A stretch of 64,000 bases of DNA from Gnetum montanum (Eukaryota; Streptophyta; Gnetopsida; Gnetales; Gnetaceae). The notes under the pieces are model-generated. The model searched no databases, had not been told where the DNA came from, and saw nothing but the letters and a program-made list of their open reading frames with translations. A program made the translations under genes and the position numbers. The stretch spans positions 407,953-471,952 of the forward strand of contig MNCI01002924.1 in the NCBI GenBank assembly GCA_015680685.1, read 5' to 3'. Positions 35,060 through 47,334 of the stretch are shown here, piece after piece (the stretch's first letter is position 1; every line of letters starts with the position of its first letter).

Positions 35060-35466
35060 GTACTTCAATGCTATATGTTACACATTGCACATTAATCCAT
35101 GATTTTGTTGTGATTGTAGTGGGAAGCATAGACGAAACACATGAATTGGATGTGGGATTATCCTCACAAAGAAAGTAATAGAAATACCATGTAATCAGGA
35201 CTCTTCATGATTGTTAAATCTTCTTCCTCGCTCTTTAGCTACTAGAGGAGTGGATGTCAGTTTTGTCTAGGGTGTTCTCTTCTCTTATCATGAATACCCA
35301 ATTTTGTAAAACATTGTAATCCATACACTGAGGCACTTAAGAGTCTATCTATTCCATCTGAGTCAAATTACATGTTAGTCAATAATCCCATACCTACCCA
35401 ATATTTTGTAAGGAATTTGTTCCTCTTCTTCACTCGAGGATGAGTTTTCATTTAGTCATGGGGTTA
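35060..35466 (+). pseudogene. Element D ORF2 remnant with candidate intron
   Basis: A 60-nt candidate intron (35060-35119, GTACTTC to TTGTAG) is followed by about 170 bp related to the ORF2 start and then by the 3' untranslated part (AAAACATTGTAATCCATACAC, as after ORF2 of C at 44550). More than 2.5 kb of ORF2 is deleted. The start codon is gone (GTGGGAAG in place of ATG). Confidence 0.5.
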
Positions 35467-36322
35467 TGATGAATCATGTTTTGACTGGCTCTGATATCGG
35501 ATACTTGATATTCAAACCCAAGACACGATGTTGAATATTCGATATTGCGGGGTATATGCCGACCTATAAATATAGTGCTCGGGCTCATGATTTTCAAATA
35601 GTTTTTCATAGTTTTTATCATAGATAGCGAAGCTCTTGTCGTTTGTTTTCTCTAGAGTTAGAATATTTTCAAACTGCCTACAGTAGAAGTTTGAGTGTGT
35701 ACGGATCTTTATTTGAGAACTAATGTACCTAAGCACAGTAGTGTGACAGGAATAAAAATGAACCCTTTTGATTATCCTTGCAGCACTGAGAATAGATTAA
35801 TGTTTACTTAATCCATTTAATATTCATGCACTTTTACTTTCATGCATTTTACTTTAATGCACTTTAGTTAAGCAATTAAGTTATAGTTATTAATAAACAC
35901 AAGCACAACTACTTGGAGCATACATGTAGCACTTGGTAACTCAGAAGGGATTAATGTTTAGTAGCCCAACAGCACTATACATGTTTAGGATGTGTTTAGA
36001 AAGTGGGAATGTGTACTTATGTTAGGCTAGCTAGGCAATAGAATAATTAGATATTAAATTCCTCTACCTTCCATTCTTGTTGTCGGTAATTAAACTTACA
36101 AAATATAAAAATGATAAAAATCATTTGCCTCAATTTAGCTTAAACCATGTCCTTAAACTTCACAAGTGTAGTTGGGAAGACAATGAAAGTTCTTAACACC
36201 CATTTCACTTCATAGAGAATTAGTGCACTAACTAACTATAGATCCATGGAATTCAACTGGATCATGTGTGATCACCTTAATGATTCATATGGTTAGGCAT
36301 AGGGGTACCTCAACGCTCATTA
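35467..36322 (+). repeat. Element D 3' LTR
   Basis: 856 bp, TGATGAATCATG to CTCATTA (expected CTCATCA). GATATCGGATAC and ATTCGATATTGCGG in U3; TATAAATA at 35565-35572. Preceded by GTCATGGGGTTA, the polypurine site. Confidence 0.93.
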
Positions 36323-36327
36323 AAGAT

Positions 36328-39300
36328 CTTTCCCTAGAGATTTTTAAGGGAAATTCTTTTAGAAAGATCAAGAAGAAAAAAGTTCCATGCATAATGTACA
36401 ATGATACTAGGTGCAACTATGTGTAGAAACTCTAGTATATCAAAAGCACATTAATCAAAGCATGTAGATAGTGTGCAAATGAACTTGAAACCAAAAGTGC
36501 TTGTACGTAGCAGCCACAAAATAGGAGGACACCTAGTGTCTAGAAGTTGATTCTAATAGTAACACACTTTGCATGGAAGCTATTTAGAGCTTAACTTGTG
36601 CCTATGTTGAAGGCATGGATGAATTAGAGAAAGTTCATCGCAAACTCTCTGATGATGAACTTGATGATATTGATTGGGAAGAGTTTGAAATCCTTGATAG
36701 TTTTAAATAGGATCCCTTAGAGTTGAAATCTCTACCTACTAGCATGGAATATGCATTTCTAAAAAATGGTAAGCTGGTAATAATTAATGTCAACCTTACT
36801 CCTAAGAAAAAAGAATGTTGTTGAAGGTGGTTAATAAATGGCCAATAGCCTTTGCTTAATCATATCCTAAACTTACAGAGATTGATCCTAGGATATGATA
36901 ACATCGTAGTTATATCGATCTGGCTATGAAGCCAAAGAGGCAATCAAAATAGTAGCTAAACCCCAAATTGAAGTAGATCGTCAAAGAGGAAATTAAATAA
37001 CTCCTCAAGGTGAGGTTCATCTATCCAATTGCAGATAGTGAATGGGTTAGTCCACTTGTAATTATGCCAAAGAAAGGTAACAAGTGGCGAGTCTATATTG
37101 ATTTCAAGCTATTAAACAAGGCAATGTTGAAAGATCATTTTCCATTACCATGTGTGGAGTAGGTGTTGGACACTATTTCTGGGCATTGCTATTATAAGTT
37201 TTTGGATGGTTATAGTGGCTATAACCAAATTCATATTACACTCGAGGATCAGGCCAAAGCAACATTCACAAGTTCCTAGGGGACTTCTGGATATTGTAAG
37301 ATGCCCTTTGGTTTTTGCAAGACCCTTATAATTTTCCAACGCTTGGTCCTAAGCAATTTTTTAGCAACAAATTTGTAGCAAGGTGGAAGTGTTCATGTAT
37401 GACTTCTCCACATATGGTGCTACATTTGAGCAAGCCTTGGATTGCCTTAAGCAAGTGCTTAAAAGATGCATGGAGACCAATCTTTGGCTCAATTGGCAGA
37501 AAAGCCATCTAATGGTCTAGGAAGGAATTTCTCAAGTAGGGATTGAGGTGAACCCTAGAAAGATTAGGATTATCCAAGGAATAATCCTTGAGTAGGAAAT
37601 CATTATAGATGTTTGATCATTCCTTGGATACATTGGCTACTACCAACAATTCATAGAAAAATTCTCTAAGATTGCAAAATCATTGGTCAAGCTCACAAAG
37701 AAAGATGCTCCATTCATATGGACCAAGGAATGTGAAAAGGCATTTCAATAGCTTAAGAAGAAGCTTTTAGAGACTCTAATTCTATGAGCACTAGATTGGT
37801 CCCAATCATTCAAAATTATGACAGATGCATCAAACTATGCCTTGGGAGTTATGCTTATGTACTTGGACAACCAAAAGCATCCATATTACATCAATTGCAC
37901 AAGTTGAAGCATTGTGGGTGCACAACTCACTTACACCACAATGGAGAAAGAGTTGATGACCATAGTGTATGCTTTGGAGAAGTTCAAGCACGATGTTTTT
38001 GGATTCCAAGTGTTTATGCACAATGACCATAGTGTTGTCTACTTCCTTATGAATAAACAAATGGTGAGCCCTTATGTTATATGGTGGCTAGCGATCTTAT
38101 AGGAGTTTGATCTTACAATGGTAAATCGAAAGGGAATTGAGAACGTGATCATTGATCACTGGTCTCAGTTACAACAGGCTAACAAAGAGGATGAGAGGTC
38201 ACTTTTTAATTAATTTCTTGATGAACTCCTCTTTGTCAGTGTAATAGATGAACAAGTGCTCACTAAACAAAAATGATATGATGGCATCATCACTTATCTT
38301 CTCACTCAAGAGATGCCACAAGAGTGAGACCATTGGAAGAAACAATAGTTTCTTCATCTAGCCAAATGCTTCATGGAAATCAATAGATACCTTTACAAGG
38401 TATGCATTGATGACTTAGTTTATTTGTGTGTTCCTAATGTTTATCAACTATGCATTCTCTAAAACACTCATGAGGGTCTTTGTGGAGGCCACTATGCAAA
38501 TGGATGCATGATCATTAAAACCCTAATGGCAAGGTACTATTGGCCAACACTCTTCATGGATGCCCACCAATTCATCCCCTCTTGTGAATGCTATCAATGA
38601 GATGGTGGGATGATCGCTCAAATGGAGGAACCTCAGAAGTGGATCCAACCACTAGAACCCTTCAACATCTAGGGCATAGACATCATGGATCCCACCACAC
38701 CCATGTGAAATGAAAAGGTGTAGATAATAGTCATTGTTGACTATTGTAACAAATGGGTAGAAGTAGCAGTTGTCATTGATTATACATCTTCCACTACTAC
38801 TTGGTTTGTACAAAAAAAAATGTCGTAAATAGGTTGGAAGTGCCATGTGCACCAATTTCTGACAATGGTACTCATTTTACAGGTGCGACTTTTCACAAGC
38901 TCATGCACCACTTGGAAGTTGAACATAAGCTAACAACACCCTACCACCCCCAAGCCAAGGGTCAAGTAGAGGTTACCAATAGGGAGATCACTAAGATTTT
39001 AACTCAAACAATTAGCAAATATAGAAGAGATTGGAGCACAAAACTAAACAATGCCCTTTGGACCTACTGCTCCACATGGAAACTCCCTATAAGCTATTCT
39101 CCCTATGAGATGGTGTATGGAAAATTACCAACTCTTCTAATTCAATTCGAGCTCCGTACACTTTCAATAGCTTGTGACCTATACCTTGACCTAAGCTTAG
39201 CATAAAAAGAGAGATTAATCAACCTTAATAGGCTAGATGAAAATCAGTTGCTAGCCCTGTCTTTGAATGAAGTGCACAAAGCATTCAATAAATATATCCA

Positions 39301-39560
39301 TGACCTTTAAATACAGAAGGTAAAATTTCAACCTAAAGATAAGGTCCTCTTCCGAAACCCCACACATGTACCTCAATGAACTAAGTTCCAAACATTGTGG
39401 GAAGGACCTTACATCATTTAAGAAACCTTTCCTTCGAGGATCATGTTAATTTAAAAACTTGAGAGCCCAAAACAAGAAATAGCTTGTCAACATGAAACAA
39501 CCAAAACCTTTTCATGAGTTTAAGCATGTGAGTGAAATCAACACCTCATCGAATGGATAG
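36328..39560 (+). pseudogene. Element C pol, downstream of D insertion, broken
   Basis: Resumes the protease end (ATCTTTCCCTAGAG), linker to about 36960, RT about 36970-37560 with GYNQI and FMYDF (Asp to Tyr in the active site), RNase H about 37800-38160, integrase about 38270-39560. Integrase keeps SDNGTHF (near 38858) and GQVEVTNRE (near 38965), so the Asp and Glu of these two catalytic motifs are intact; the stretch 38801-39205 is open for 134 codons. TAG at 39558 is at the same place as in A. Stops and a -1 type break near 37600 elsewhere. Confidence 0.87.
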
Positions 39561-41040
39561 CAATGCACAATATTTTGGATCTCCTCCTTTCAACTCAGAT
39601 GTGGGGAAGATGGCCATCCAATCTAGTGATTAAACTAGCTCTTCAGCTTTTCTACTTTTTTGTTTTGCATCTTTTTATTTTACACTTTGTTATTTTTCCA
39701 AATTTTTGTTTTACAACATTGTTGGTATGTTTTATTTTTCTTGAATATTTTACAATTTCTTTTATATTTTCCTTTGTTTTGGTGTGAATTTTCCTTATTT
39801 TCTAATAAAAGTGCTTTGTTACCAATAGGACACAGTGATGTTGTAGCTATTTACTAATGGTGGTTTGCACCTAATGTTTTTAATTACTAATGTCTAGTTT
39901 CTATTTTTGAATTTTGATGACTAATGACTAAGACAGAGTTTCTTTTTCATGGAACATCTAGTGAGTCCATGTCATCCGCCCATCCACCAACTCTATGGTC
40001 TTCATGGTTTTGGAAGTATGAGGCCCCTTTTTCATTAAGAAAACTTTAATGAATTTGTGACCTTAGTAGTTTTCAAACTCAAGAAAGATTCAAAGGTTTT
40101 AAAAGGGTGTGACTTCAAGAGGGTTCAATAATCTTTGTACCTCTCTACTTACTTGAGTGCGCATGTGTTTTCATGGATTTCTTATCATTTCGTGTCAACC
40201 AATAATAGGAAGTTAAATAAGTCTTTACATAGTGTGGTCCCCATCCAAAAATTCATAAAAATATATAATTCAAAAAATAATAAAAAACATTATGTAAATT
40301 CAAAGAACATCCCACAAAAAAAATAGTGAGCTACAAGTACTGGTTATGGGACCAGAAAGACATGTTACCCATGCCTAAATGTCTCCTCTAAATAAGGAAC
40401 AGTGGTTGCCCATGGGAACATTCTTATGTCTCAAGGGAATGGAGCAATCCTAAAGTGGTGATGCAAAGTTACTAAAAGTGGTTGGTTTAATCTGGACTAA
40501 GGATGGACTTTATTAGGTCATTTAACCAAAAAATTCATAAGGGACTTCATATGATCACAATTGGGAAATCCATTCCACTTTCTATCTCATCCATCAATGC
40601 TTCCCATAACTCAACTCATTGTCGATTTTCATGTTTTTGTTCAATGTCTTAGTTTAATGTGTTAAAATTCTTGGATAGATTCATCCAAATTCATTCCTTA
40701 ATTTTTTGTAACCATTAATCAACTATGGGATTCACGGACTCCTTAGTTAAGGTTATGCAAGGGCAAAAAAGGGAATTAGCTTGGTATGGGGATGACTCAC
40801 TTGCATGTCCCTTGGGTGGGGTAGTTAAGTCCCTTATCCTTAGACATTTTTGCAATCAAATATTTTGCATTACCCATTGGTTGCATCTAATTGTGTGATC
40901 TTTAAGGCATTTCTCTAATCATTCTCCATCTTTTGTGAAATCTTAAGCCCTCTTCATGTATCTCATTATGTTCTTGGCTTCTTGGGCTTTCATTTGATTC
41001 TAATTTCACTCAAAAACTCCTTGTATTTTTTGAGTTTTGA
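39561..41040 (+). other. Element C post-pol spacer
   Basis: Begins with the purine tract GGGGAAGA at 39603-39610, then T-rich sequence, then blocks shared with A and D (GAGTCCATGTCATC, GTGTGACTTCAAG, GAAAGACATGTTACCCATGC, TGGGATTCACGGACTCC). One copy only of the unit duplicated in A. No gene. Confidence 0.65.
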
Positions 41041-41340
41041 CTTGGCCAATGGTGGTCAATAGCCACATTGACTAGGCCCAGTCGATGTAGCTGATCGCAT
41101 TGACTAGGCCCATCAATGAGGCCTAGTCAATGCATGGAAAAAATTCTATAAATAGCACTCACCACTTAGGAATTTTGTACCATCTACTTCAAAGATAAGG
41201 GGATTTTTTGCAATTTTTCAGAGCTCAAAACCTTCCAAAGCCCATAACTTTCAAGTCGTTTGTTCAATTCACTCCATTCTTTAGTCCTATAGCTTCCAGA
41301 GGTGTGCTTTACATCATGGGGGCCACAAACCCTAGGTTTT
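41041..41340 (+). promoter_or_regulatory. Candidate internal promoter of ORF2 in element C (U3-like)
   Basis: Repeated GACTAGGCCC and GTCAATG words near 41060-41130, as in the U3 of the A LTR, then TATAAATA near 41152 and a leader with GAATTTTGTACC, CTTCCAAAGCCCATAACTTTC and CATGGGGGCC. The leader blocks also occur in A (13110-13260) and before the gap in B. Promoter activity is inferred. Confidence 0.5.
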
Positions 41341-41540
41341 GGACAAGAAAAATTTAGAATTTTTCTAACTCCTTCATGGGTTTAATGAATAAAATAATAC
41401 TAAATCATCAACCTATGGAATTTGAACCCTTCCAATATACTTTGGTAACCTATTTAATCAAATAATAATAAAATAATATTAAAATAATCAAACCAACCAT
41501 GATCACAACCTAGCCAAGTGTAACTACCTCAAGAGATAAG

Positions 41541-41602
41541 GTATTCCAAATGTTTCAAAGTTACACAATAAGTGCTAATCCTTGGTCATGTTATGATTAC
41601 AA
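41541..41602 (+). other. Candidate intron directly before ORF2 of element C
   Basis: 62 nt, GTATTCC to GATTACAA, next to ATG 41603. Same site and size as in A and D; the acceptor AG has become AA, so it would no longer splice here. Confidence 0.4.
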
Positions 41603-44469
41603 ATGTCACCTAGACCGTAATGCCCATAGGAAGGAGGACCATCCCAACCAAGGAATAAAAAACTTAGAGCTGGAAGAAAGTAGCAAGAATAAGCCTAAGA
41701 ACAGTTAGCAGAAACTCATGTGATAGGACCTCTTTGAGAGGAGCTTGAAGTAGAATATATCTAATAGATTCTTGAGAAAGCAATCATAACTAAACAATCC
41801 CATCGAGATGAAGTGCTAAGACCAATGCTAAGACTTGAGGTCACATTGACTCAATCCTACCTTGATCAGATCAAGCCTCATAAGATCTAACATTCAATTC
41901 CTCAAGAATTAAACTTTGGACCATTCTTAGGACATGCTCTAGTAGAAGTTAAGACGCAGTTATAGAACTCTTCCATGTAGCCAATCATCACTTCCAATGG
42001 GGAATGGTACATGGGAGAGACATATCTCTTTTAGAATAGTAGGCAAGTAGGAGCCATTGTGAAGATCAAGGACATTTAGGTGTCCTACTCAATGTAGGCT
42101 ATTATGAAGGCCCTTAGGTTGCTTGATATTGAAACCAATTTGGTAGAGATCTCCACACAAGCAGACTCAGAGGTAAAGAAGGAGTGGACCCAGCGATGTT
42201 ATAGAGTAGACTGTAAGGAGTATGGTGCACTCACCCCAATGGAGCACGTATATTTCAAGATAACAACCTATCACTTCAATCCAATGGTAAGGCCAAATAA
42301 AGTAACTACCTTTTTTGCTTGTGCATGTGCTTCTCTAAGTGGAAAATTCCCTATGAACCTTTCACAATTGATCTATCCAGAAATAGAGAAGTAATTTAAG
42401 GAAAATGAATGTGAAAGGAAGGCCCTAAACTTTCTCTACCTCATTAGAAACCTTTGTAAAAGGGCAGGAATAGTTCTCTACATCAACGATACAATCAGGC
42501 ATGCTCCTTCTCCCTCTTAGGAAAAAATGATGAAAGACAAGACCCCTACCACAACCAAGGAAGAGAAGCAGCAACAACCACCTTCACTACCCATTCACAA
42601 AACAACACCAGTATCCCACACTATCCTTGAATGAATGCATGAGATCCAAGAGTAGCTCTTGTGTGAGTAGGAGTAGTGAGCATGAACAAGTGGTGGCAAT
42701 CCATCTATGTATCACCCAACGATCAGCCACCTCAACAAATTAGCTCAAACCATTAGCCAAATGGAGGGAGGTGGGCCAATTTTCTCAACCCAAAGAACAT
42801 AGCTACCTATGAGATAAAATCTTAGCACTCGAGAGGTAATAGTATCTCTCTCACAACAATAAAAATTTCTAAAAATCTCTAGGAATGTTGTTACTTTCTC
42901 GGTGTTCCTGGAGGAGGGCGAGGGGGCAACTGTCTTGGTAATGCAACATCATGGGTAGGAGATAGTAGCAGTGGTGGTTGCTAATAGATTTTCCAAGGCA
43001 TTGAACTTACCTATGGTGTCTACTCCAAATTTTTCTACACTTAGAGATGTGTAGACATCCATAGGAACAATTAGCGACAAATTGAGCATAGGCCAGCACA
43101 AGGAGTTGTTGGATTGACTAGTGAGAATCAAGCAACTGATTCTAGATATCTTTGACCTTTTGCAGATAATCACTACAACCCAATTGAAGTTGCTAGAAGC
43201 AAGGGGAAAATTCATTATCATGGAGGGGCAAATTGAAATAGCTTGAGCTTAAAACTAATGCTTGGTTGCTGAGGTTGCTGAACAAAGAGCCCACCTTGCT
43301 AATCTTGCATTTCTTAACCTTGCACTGATTCATGATGAAACTTTCAAATAACTTCAAGATAAGCTCAAAAAGGTTGAGAACACAAAGGAGATGACTATTT
43401 TTGATTAGTTATTGGCCGATGCCACCATGCATAATATCCAAAAGGCCTTGGACCAAACTCACTAGGAGAATGTAACCTTGATTGTAGAAAATCATCACCT
43501 GTGGAATGTTGATGTGAAGAAGCAACAGATGCAAGATTTTATCCATTAACATCAGGAGTAAATATCCATAGTGAACAATGAACTAAAGAGATTAGCAGCT
43601 GAAAACAAAGATCTCTCCATGAAGGAAGTTCGAGCTCTTTGCTAGAAATCTGTAATAGAGGTAGTTGTTTGAAAAAAAATGAGGCTCTCAAGTTTAAGAG
43701 AGTCAAAAATCACTACAGAGATCAGGTTGGTCTACAAAAGGAAATCAATGAGAAACATATTTAGATGGTAAAGGTGAAAGTTAATATGGCCCTCAAGTAA
43801 CTCAAGGAAGGAGGTGATATTTAGTAGCCTATCTTTGATGAGCTCAATGACTACAATAAGGCAGAGATCCACATGAAGGAGTTGTAGATTAAGGAGATGA
43901 TGAAGTACATGGAGATTATCAATCTCAATTATGCAAATCTGAAAATGCTAATTGCTAGACAACCATAGTCTAAATTGGAGAAATAGGTGGCCAGTTCATA
44001 CTTTTTTTATGAAGTTAAGTTCAAGCATCACAAAGACACCAAGTAGAAGCTTGAGGTGGAAAATGCAGAACTTGATGTTCTTAGGCAACGCTTCACTGAG
44101 CAATGGTCTACAGCTAAGAACCTGGCCAAGATAATGAGTGACGACCAGGAGCCGCAGAATGCAGTAAAGGTGTTTGATGTTGAACACAAACTTTTTGCTA
44201 CCTAGTTTGTTAATGCGAAGGAGTTGTTCTCGGTAATGCCTTGTCCTTGGGATGTTCCCACACCAACCTACATTCGTGATGCAACATGGATTATGAATGA
44301 TACCAAGAGTAAGGAGGAGAAGATGAAGGCATTGTTGGATGCCTTTTGTCTTGCACTAGAAGTTACAACTACCGCAAGACAACTTCAACCAGCTCAACCA
44401 TTGTGTGCACTTGAAGCAGGAGAAGGTCCTTCAGAGCCTCAGGAACCTCCACCACCTAGGACCATTTGA
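41603..44469 (+). pseudogene. Element C ORF2, Transposase_32-like plus coiled coil, broken
   Basis: About 955 codons from ATG 41603 to TGA 44467-44469, the best-preserved copy. 42104-42394 is open for 96 codons and covers the conserved part: SEVKKEWTQRCY, an LTPMEHVYFKI stretch, RPNKVTTFFACAC, GKFPMNLSQLIYPEI; an LNFLYLIRNLC word follows near 42430. The order fits the putative plant transposon protein domain (Transposase_32 type). A Gln/Pro-rich linker lies near 42550-42620, and 43080-44200 is rich in Glu, Lys, Leu and Gln with heptad spacing (coiled coil). The end (44224-44469) is open and acidic/Pro-rich. No membrane segment. In Tat/Athila elements extra ORFs after pol are known, but their function is not; mine is a resemblance call. 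Confidence 0.72.
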
Positions 44470-44723
44470 ACTTCTTCCTCACCTTTGCATCATTAGAGGA
44501 ATTGTGTTTGTCATTTTTGTCCTATTGTTTAATTTTGTTGTCTTGAAAACCAAAAATTGTAATGATTATAAATCCATACACTTGGGCACTTAGTGTTTAT
44601 TTATGTTTGTGTTTGTGAATGTCAGTAGTTAGTTAATAATCCCATGCCTTCCCAACATTTTGTAAGAAAACTATTACTTCTTTTGTTTACTCAAGTATGA
44701 GTTTTCATTTAGTCGTGGGGATA

Positions 44724-45558
44724 TGATGAGTCACATTTTCTTCAGTTTCATCGACAAGGCCTCATCGACGCAGCCGTGTCAACATGGGATTTGATGTGTT
44801 AATGTGGCCTCATTAATGCAGTGTCCATTATCACCTATAAATATGTGCTCACCTGTTGTGTTTATGGCATCTTTGGTGATAGTTGTAGTGAGCTCTTGCA
44901 ATTTTCTTACTTGAAAGTTAGAATATTTTTCTAAGTGCCCATAGTGAGAGTCAAAGAGTGTACAGATCTTTATTCAAGCATTGTTGTACTTGAGCACGGT
45001 AGTGTGTGCAATAATAAAGACGATTTTTCTAATAAACCTTGTAGCACTTTGAAATAAATTAATTGTTTATTTATGCATTTAATGTGTTATACAATTTCCT
45101 TTAATGCTTTAAGTAATTAAGCTAGATTAAATATCAATTAATTAAGCACATAAGTCCAACCGCTTTGAACATATGCTTGGTGCTTAGTAATCCCAGTAAC
45201 GCTTAATGTTTGGTAACCCAATAGCATTAAACGTGTTAAGGATGTGTACAGCAAGTGGGAATGAATGCTTATGTTAGGATTAGCTAGGTGTAGCTAGTTA
45301 GATTCAATTAGTAATTTAGTTACTTTATTTTATACATCATGCTTTACCCTTAACCAACTTAAAAGTATAAAATGTAAAAATCATATGCCTCAATTGCACT
45401 TAACCATACATTTGCATTTCATAAGTGTAATTGGGAAGATAACAATTACAATGGTTAGTTTCACTTCGAAAGCTATAAGTCCATGGAATTCGACTCGACC
45501 ATGCATGAACTCTTAGTGATTTGTATGGTTGGGTGTAAAGTCTACTCACCACTCATCA
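44724..45558 (+). repeat. Element C 3' LTR
   Basis: 835 bp, TGATGAGTCACA to CACTCATCA. U3 with CATCGAC/CATCGACGC words as in A; TATAAATA at 44836-44843. Preceded by GTCGTGGGGATA (polypurine site) and followed by CAAAC. Confidence 0.93.
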
Positions 45559-45563
45559 CAAAC

Positions 45564-46290
45564 TAAGGCAAAAATTTGAAAATTTGAGCCAAAAATTCCT
45601 AATGCCTGGAAGATACTATAAAGTGTAAGTACAAACTAAGGCCAAAAAGATTTAGATCATACTCCTAATAGGCCATAATAAGCAAGGAAAAAAATAGAAG
45701 GCCATAAGTAATTAAAAGATATAACACCTAAGGGATTTCTTTTTTGCAAATTTTTTAAACTCTGTAATCATAAGATGAGAAGAACTTGATCTAACCAAGA
45801 GTATGAGAAGGATGATGAACAATTCCATACCAATGAAAACATTTTGGTAATCCTAAACTCTTGATTGATTGCAAATGGTCTTGAAGAGGATACTAGAAGG
45901 AGAACCTTCACAACCTAGAAGCTATAAAGACACAACTCCAAGCATCCCCATTATGGTCCACACTAACTAACAACAGTGAATGGAACTTAGGAGAAACATA
46001 TGAATTTTAGCTAAATAAAGAGACCAATTCAATAGTTAAAATTGAAGGAGTCTATATGCCATACTCATGAGAGAGGACATAAAGAAAAAGAAGACAAGTA
46101 CAAAAGAGGAGAAACTTTCCAGAAGCCTTACGACAAAGGGAAGAAGTCGATGGAAGAGCCACCACTGCCTAAAATATGAATTACATCAAGCCACTTCAAA
46201 TTTTATTTTTTTTGTCTTGTCATGTAACTATGTCATTTTTGTACACACCACTATGACACTCAGAGTCAATCAATAGTTAGAGTTAGTTAA
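45564..46290 (+). pseudogene. Element B ORF2 remnant
   Basis: After the 3' LTR of C, element B resumes. Near 45900-46060 the translation has LWSTLTNNSEWNLGETYEF and SIVKIEGVYMPYS, which correspond to the start of ORF2 in A (GEWYLGETYCF, VRIKYIHVSYS). The rest of the transposon-protein-like part and the coiled coil are deleted; a short Lys-rich end (46067-46150) leads into the 3' untranslated part. Confidence 0.6.
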
Positions 46291-46376
46291 TAATCTCGTA
46301 CCTTTCCAATTTTGTACAAAAAGATCGATCTTATCTTGTTAACTCGAGGGAAATTTTTTAGTCAGTCATGGGGGTA

Positions 46377-47334
46377 CAATGAATCATTAGTTGGCTAAGA
46401 TATCATAGATGTTATGTCGTATATGCTACATTGCATTTGTGTTGTAACCTCCCTGTTAGTGCGTCTCAGTTGGCTACTATGTCGTAGATGCTATATCACA
46501 TGGGTTTTAAGAAAAAGTCAATTTTTGGTCCACTACGATATTGCATATCTAATATTGTAGCACTAGCTACGTCATCTAATATCTGATATCATGAGATGCA
46601 TGCCTAGTTATAAATACAGCACTTGGATGCACAATCAAAAGAACTTTTCATTCCATCCTTAAGTAGACTCTTGTAGTTTGTTTTCATAGCTTTAGCTTTA
46701 GCACTAGAGTGAATGCCCGTAGTGTGGTGTTGAGTAGTTGTATGGAATCTTTATTCGAGTGAAATGTACTTAGGCATAGTTCATGTCTGGAAATGTACTT
46801 AGCATATTTTTACTATTTTCTTAGTTTAATTATTTACATTTCCAAGTATTTTACTTTACTTGTTCATTAGTAGAGAAAAATGAGTACCATTGGTTTTGAG
46901 CGTTTAAGTGTAATCATTTGGTAATCCCAGTAGTGTTATTACTTGGTTCGCTCAATAGCATAATGCTTGATAATCCCAATAATGATTACATGAGCCCAAG
47001 ATGTGGACAGTAAGCCAAGATCGAATGCTCATCACTCTAGGCTAGAGTATATTTACATTACTGTCTTACTTAGATTTAGATTTCTATTCTTAACTTTCCT
47101 CATGTTCGTAACTAGGAGTATTAAAGGCCAAAAAACATCAATTATCATATGCCTCACTTTGGACTAAACCGTACGTGACAAAGCTACCACTAGTCCAAGT
47201 GGGAAGACAGCGTCATGTGATCAATGCTTAACAATCTAGATGCCACAACTAGTCCCATCCATGGAATTTGAGTGGATCATGTGTGAACACTTGTGATTTG
47301 TATGGTTGGGTGTAGGGGTACCTGTTGCTCATCA
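46377..47334 (+). repeat. Element B 3' LTR
   Basis: About 958 bp. Starts CAATGAATCATTAG (first two bases mutated from TG) and ends GCTCATCA. TATAAATA at 46609-46616. Followed by ATAAG, the target duplication of B. Confidence 0.92.

Larger units (their letters stand above)
27385..36322 (+). mobile_element. Element D: Athila/Tat-type LTR retrotransposon nested in C protease
   Basis: 5' LTR 27385-28221, primer site 28223-28240, gag-pol 28381-33900 (integrase cut), spacer, candidate intron 35060-35119, short ORF2 remnant, 3' LTR 35467-36322. Target duplication AAGAT at 27380-27384 and 36323-36327, exact. Joining the flanks restores the C protease text CATCAAAGATCTTTCC. Most of ORF2 and the end of integrase are deleted. 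Confidence 0.93.
24063..45558 (+). mobile_element. Element C: Athila/Tat-type LTR retrotransposon with ORF2, inserted in B
   Basis: 5' LTR (partial, 24063-24383), primer site 24385-24402, gag from 24545, protease interrupted by element D (27385-36322 plus one copy of AAGAT), rest of pol to 39560, spacer, internal promoter block near 41041, candidate intron 41541-41602, ORF2 41603-44469, 3' LTR 44724-45558. Without D, gag-pol is about 2,024 codons, matching A. The 5 bp after the 3' LTR, CAAAC, should be the target duplication; its partner is in the gap. Confidence 0.88.
18384..47334 (+). mobile_element. Element B: pol-less Athila/Tat-type LTR retrotransposon, carrying C and D
   Basis: 5' LTR 18384-19394, primer site 19396-19413, gag and linker remnants 19560-21836, spacer 21837-23683, [element C inserted], ORF2 remnant 45564-46290, 3' LTR 46377-47334. 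Target duplication GTAAG (18379-18383) / ATAAG (47335-47339). Gag is internally deleted, and protease, RT, RNase H and integrase are absent: the protease-RT linker runs straight into post-pol sequence. It therefore looks like a non-autonomous derivative that would need enzymes from relatives such as A, C or D. Confidence 0.85.

Noticed and set aside
41041-41340. Internal promoter block as a solo LTR or nested LTR
   Set aside because: It has no TGATGA start, no U5 tail, no CTCATCA end and no target duplication; the same block is at the same place in A.
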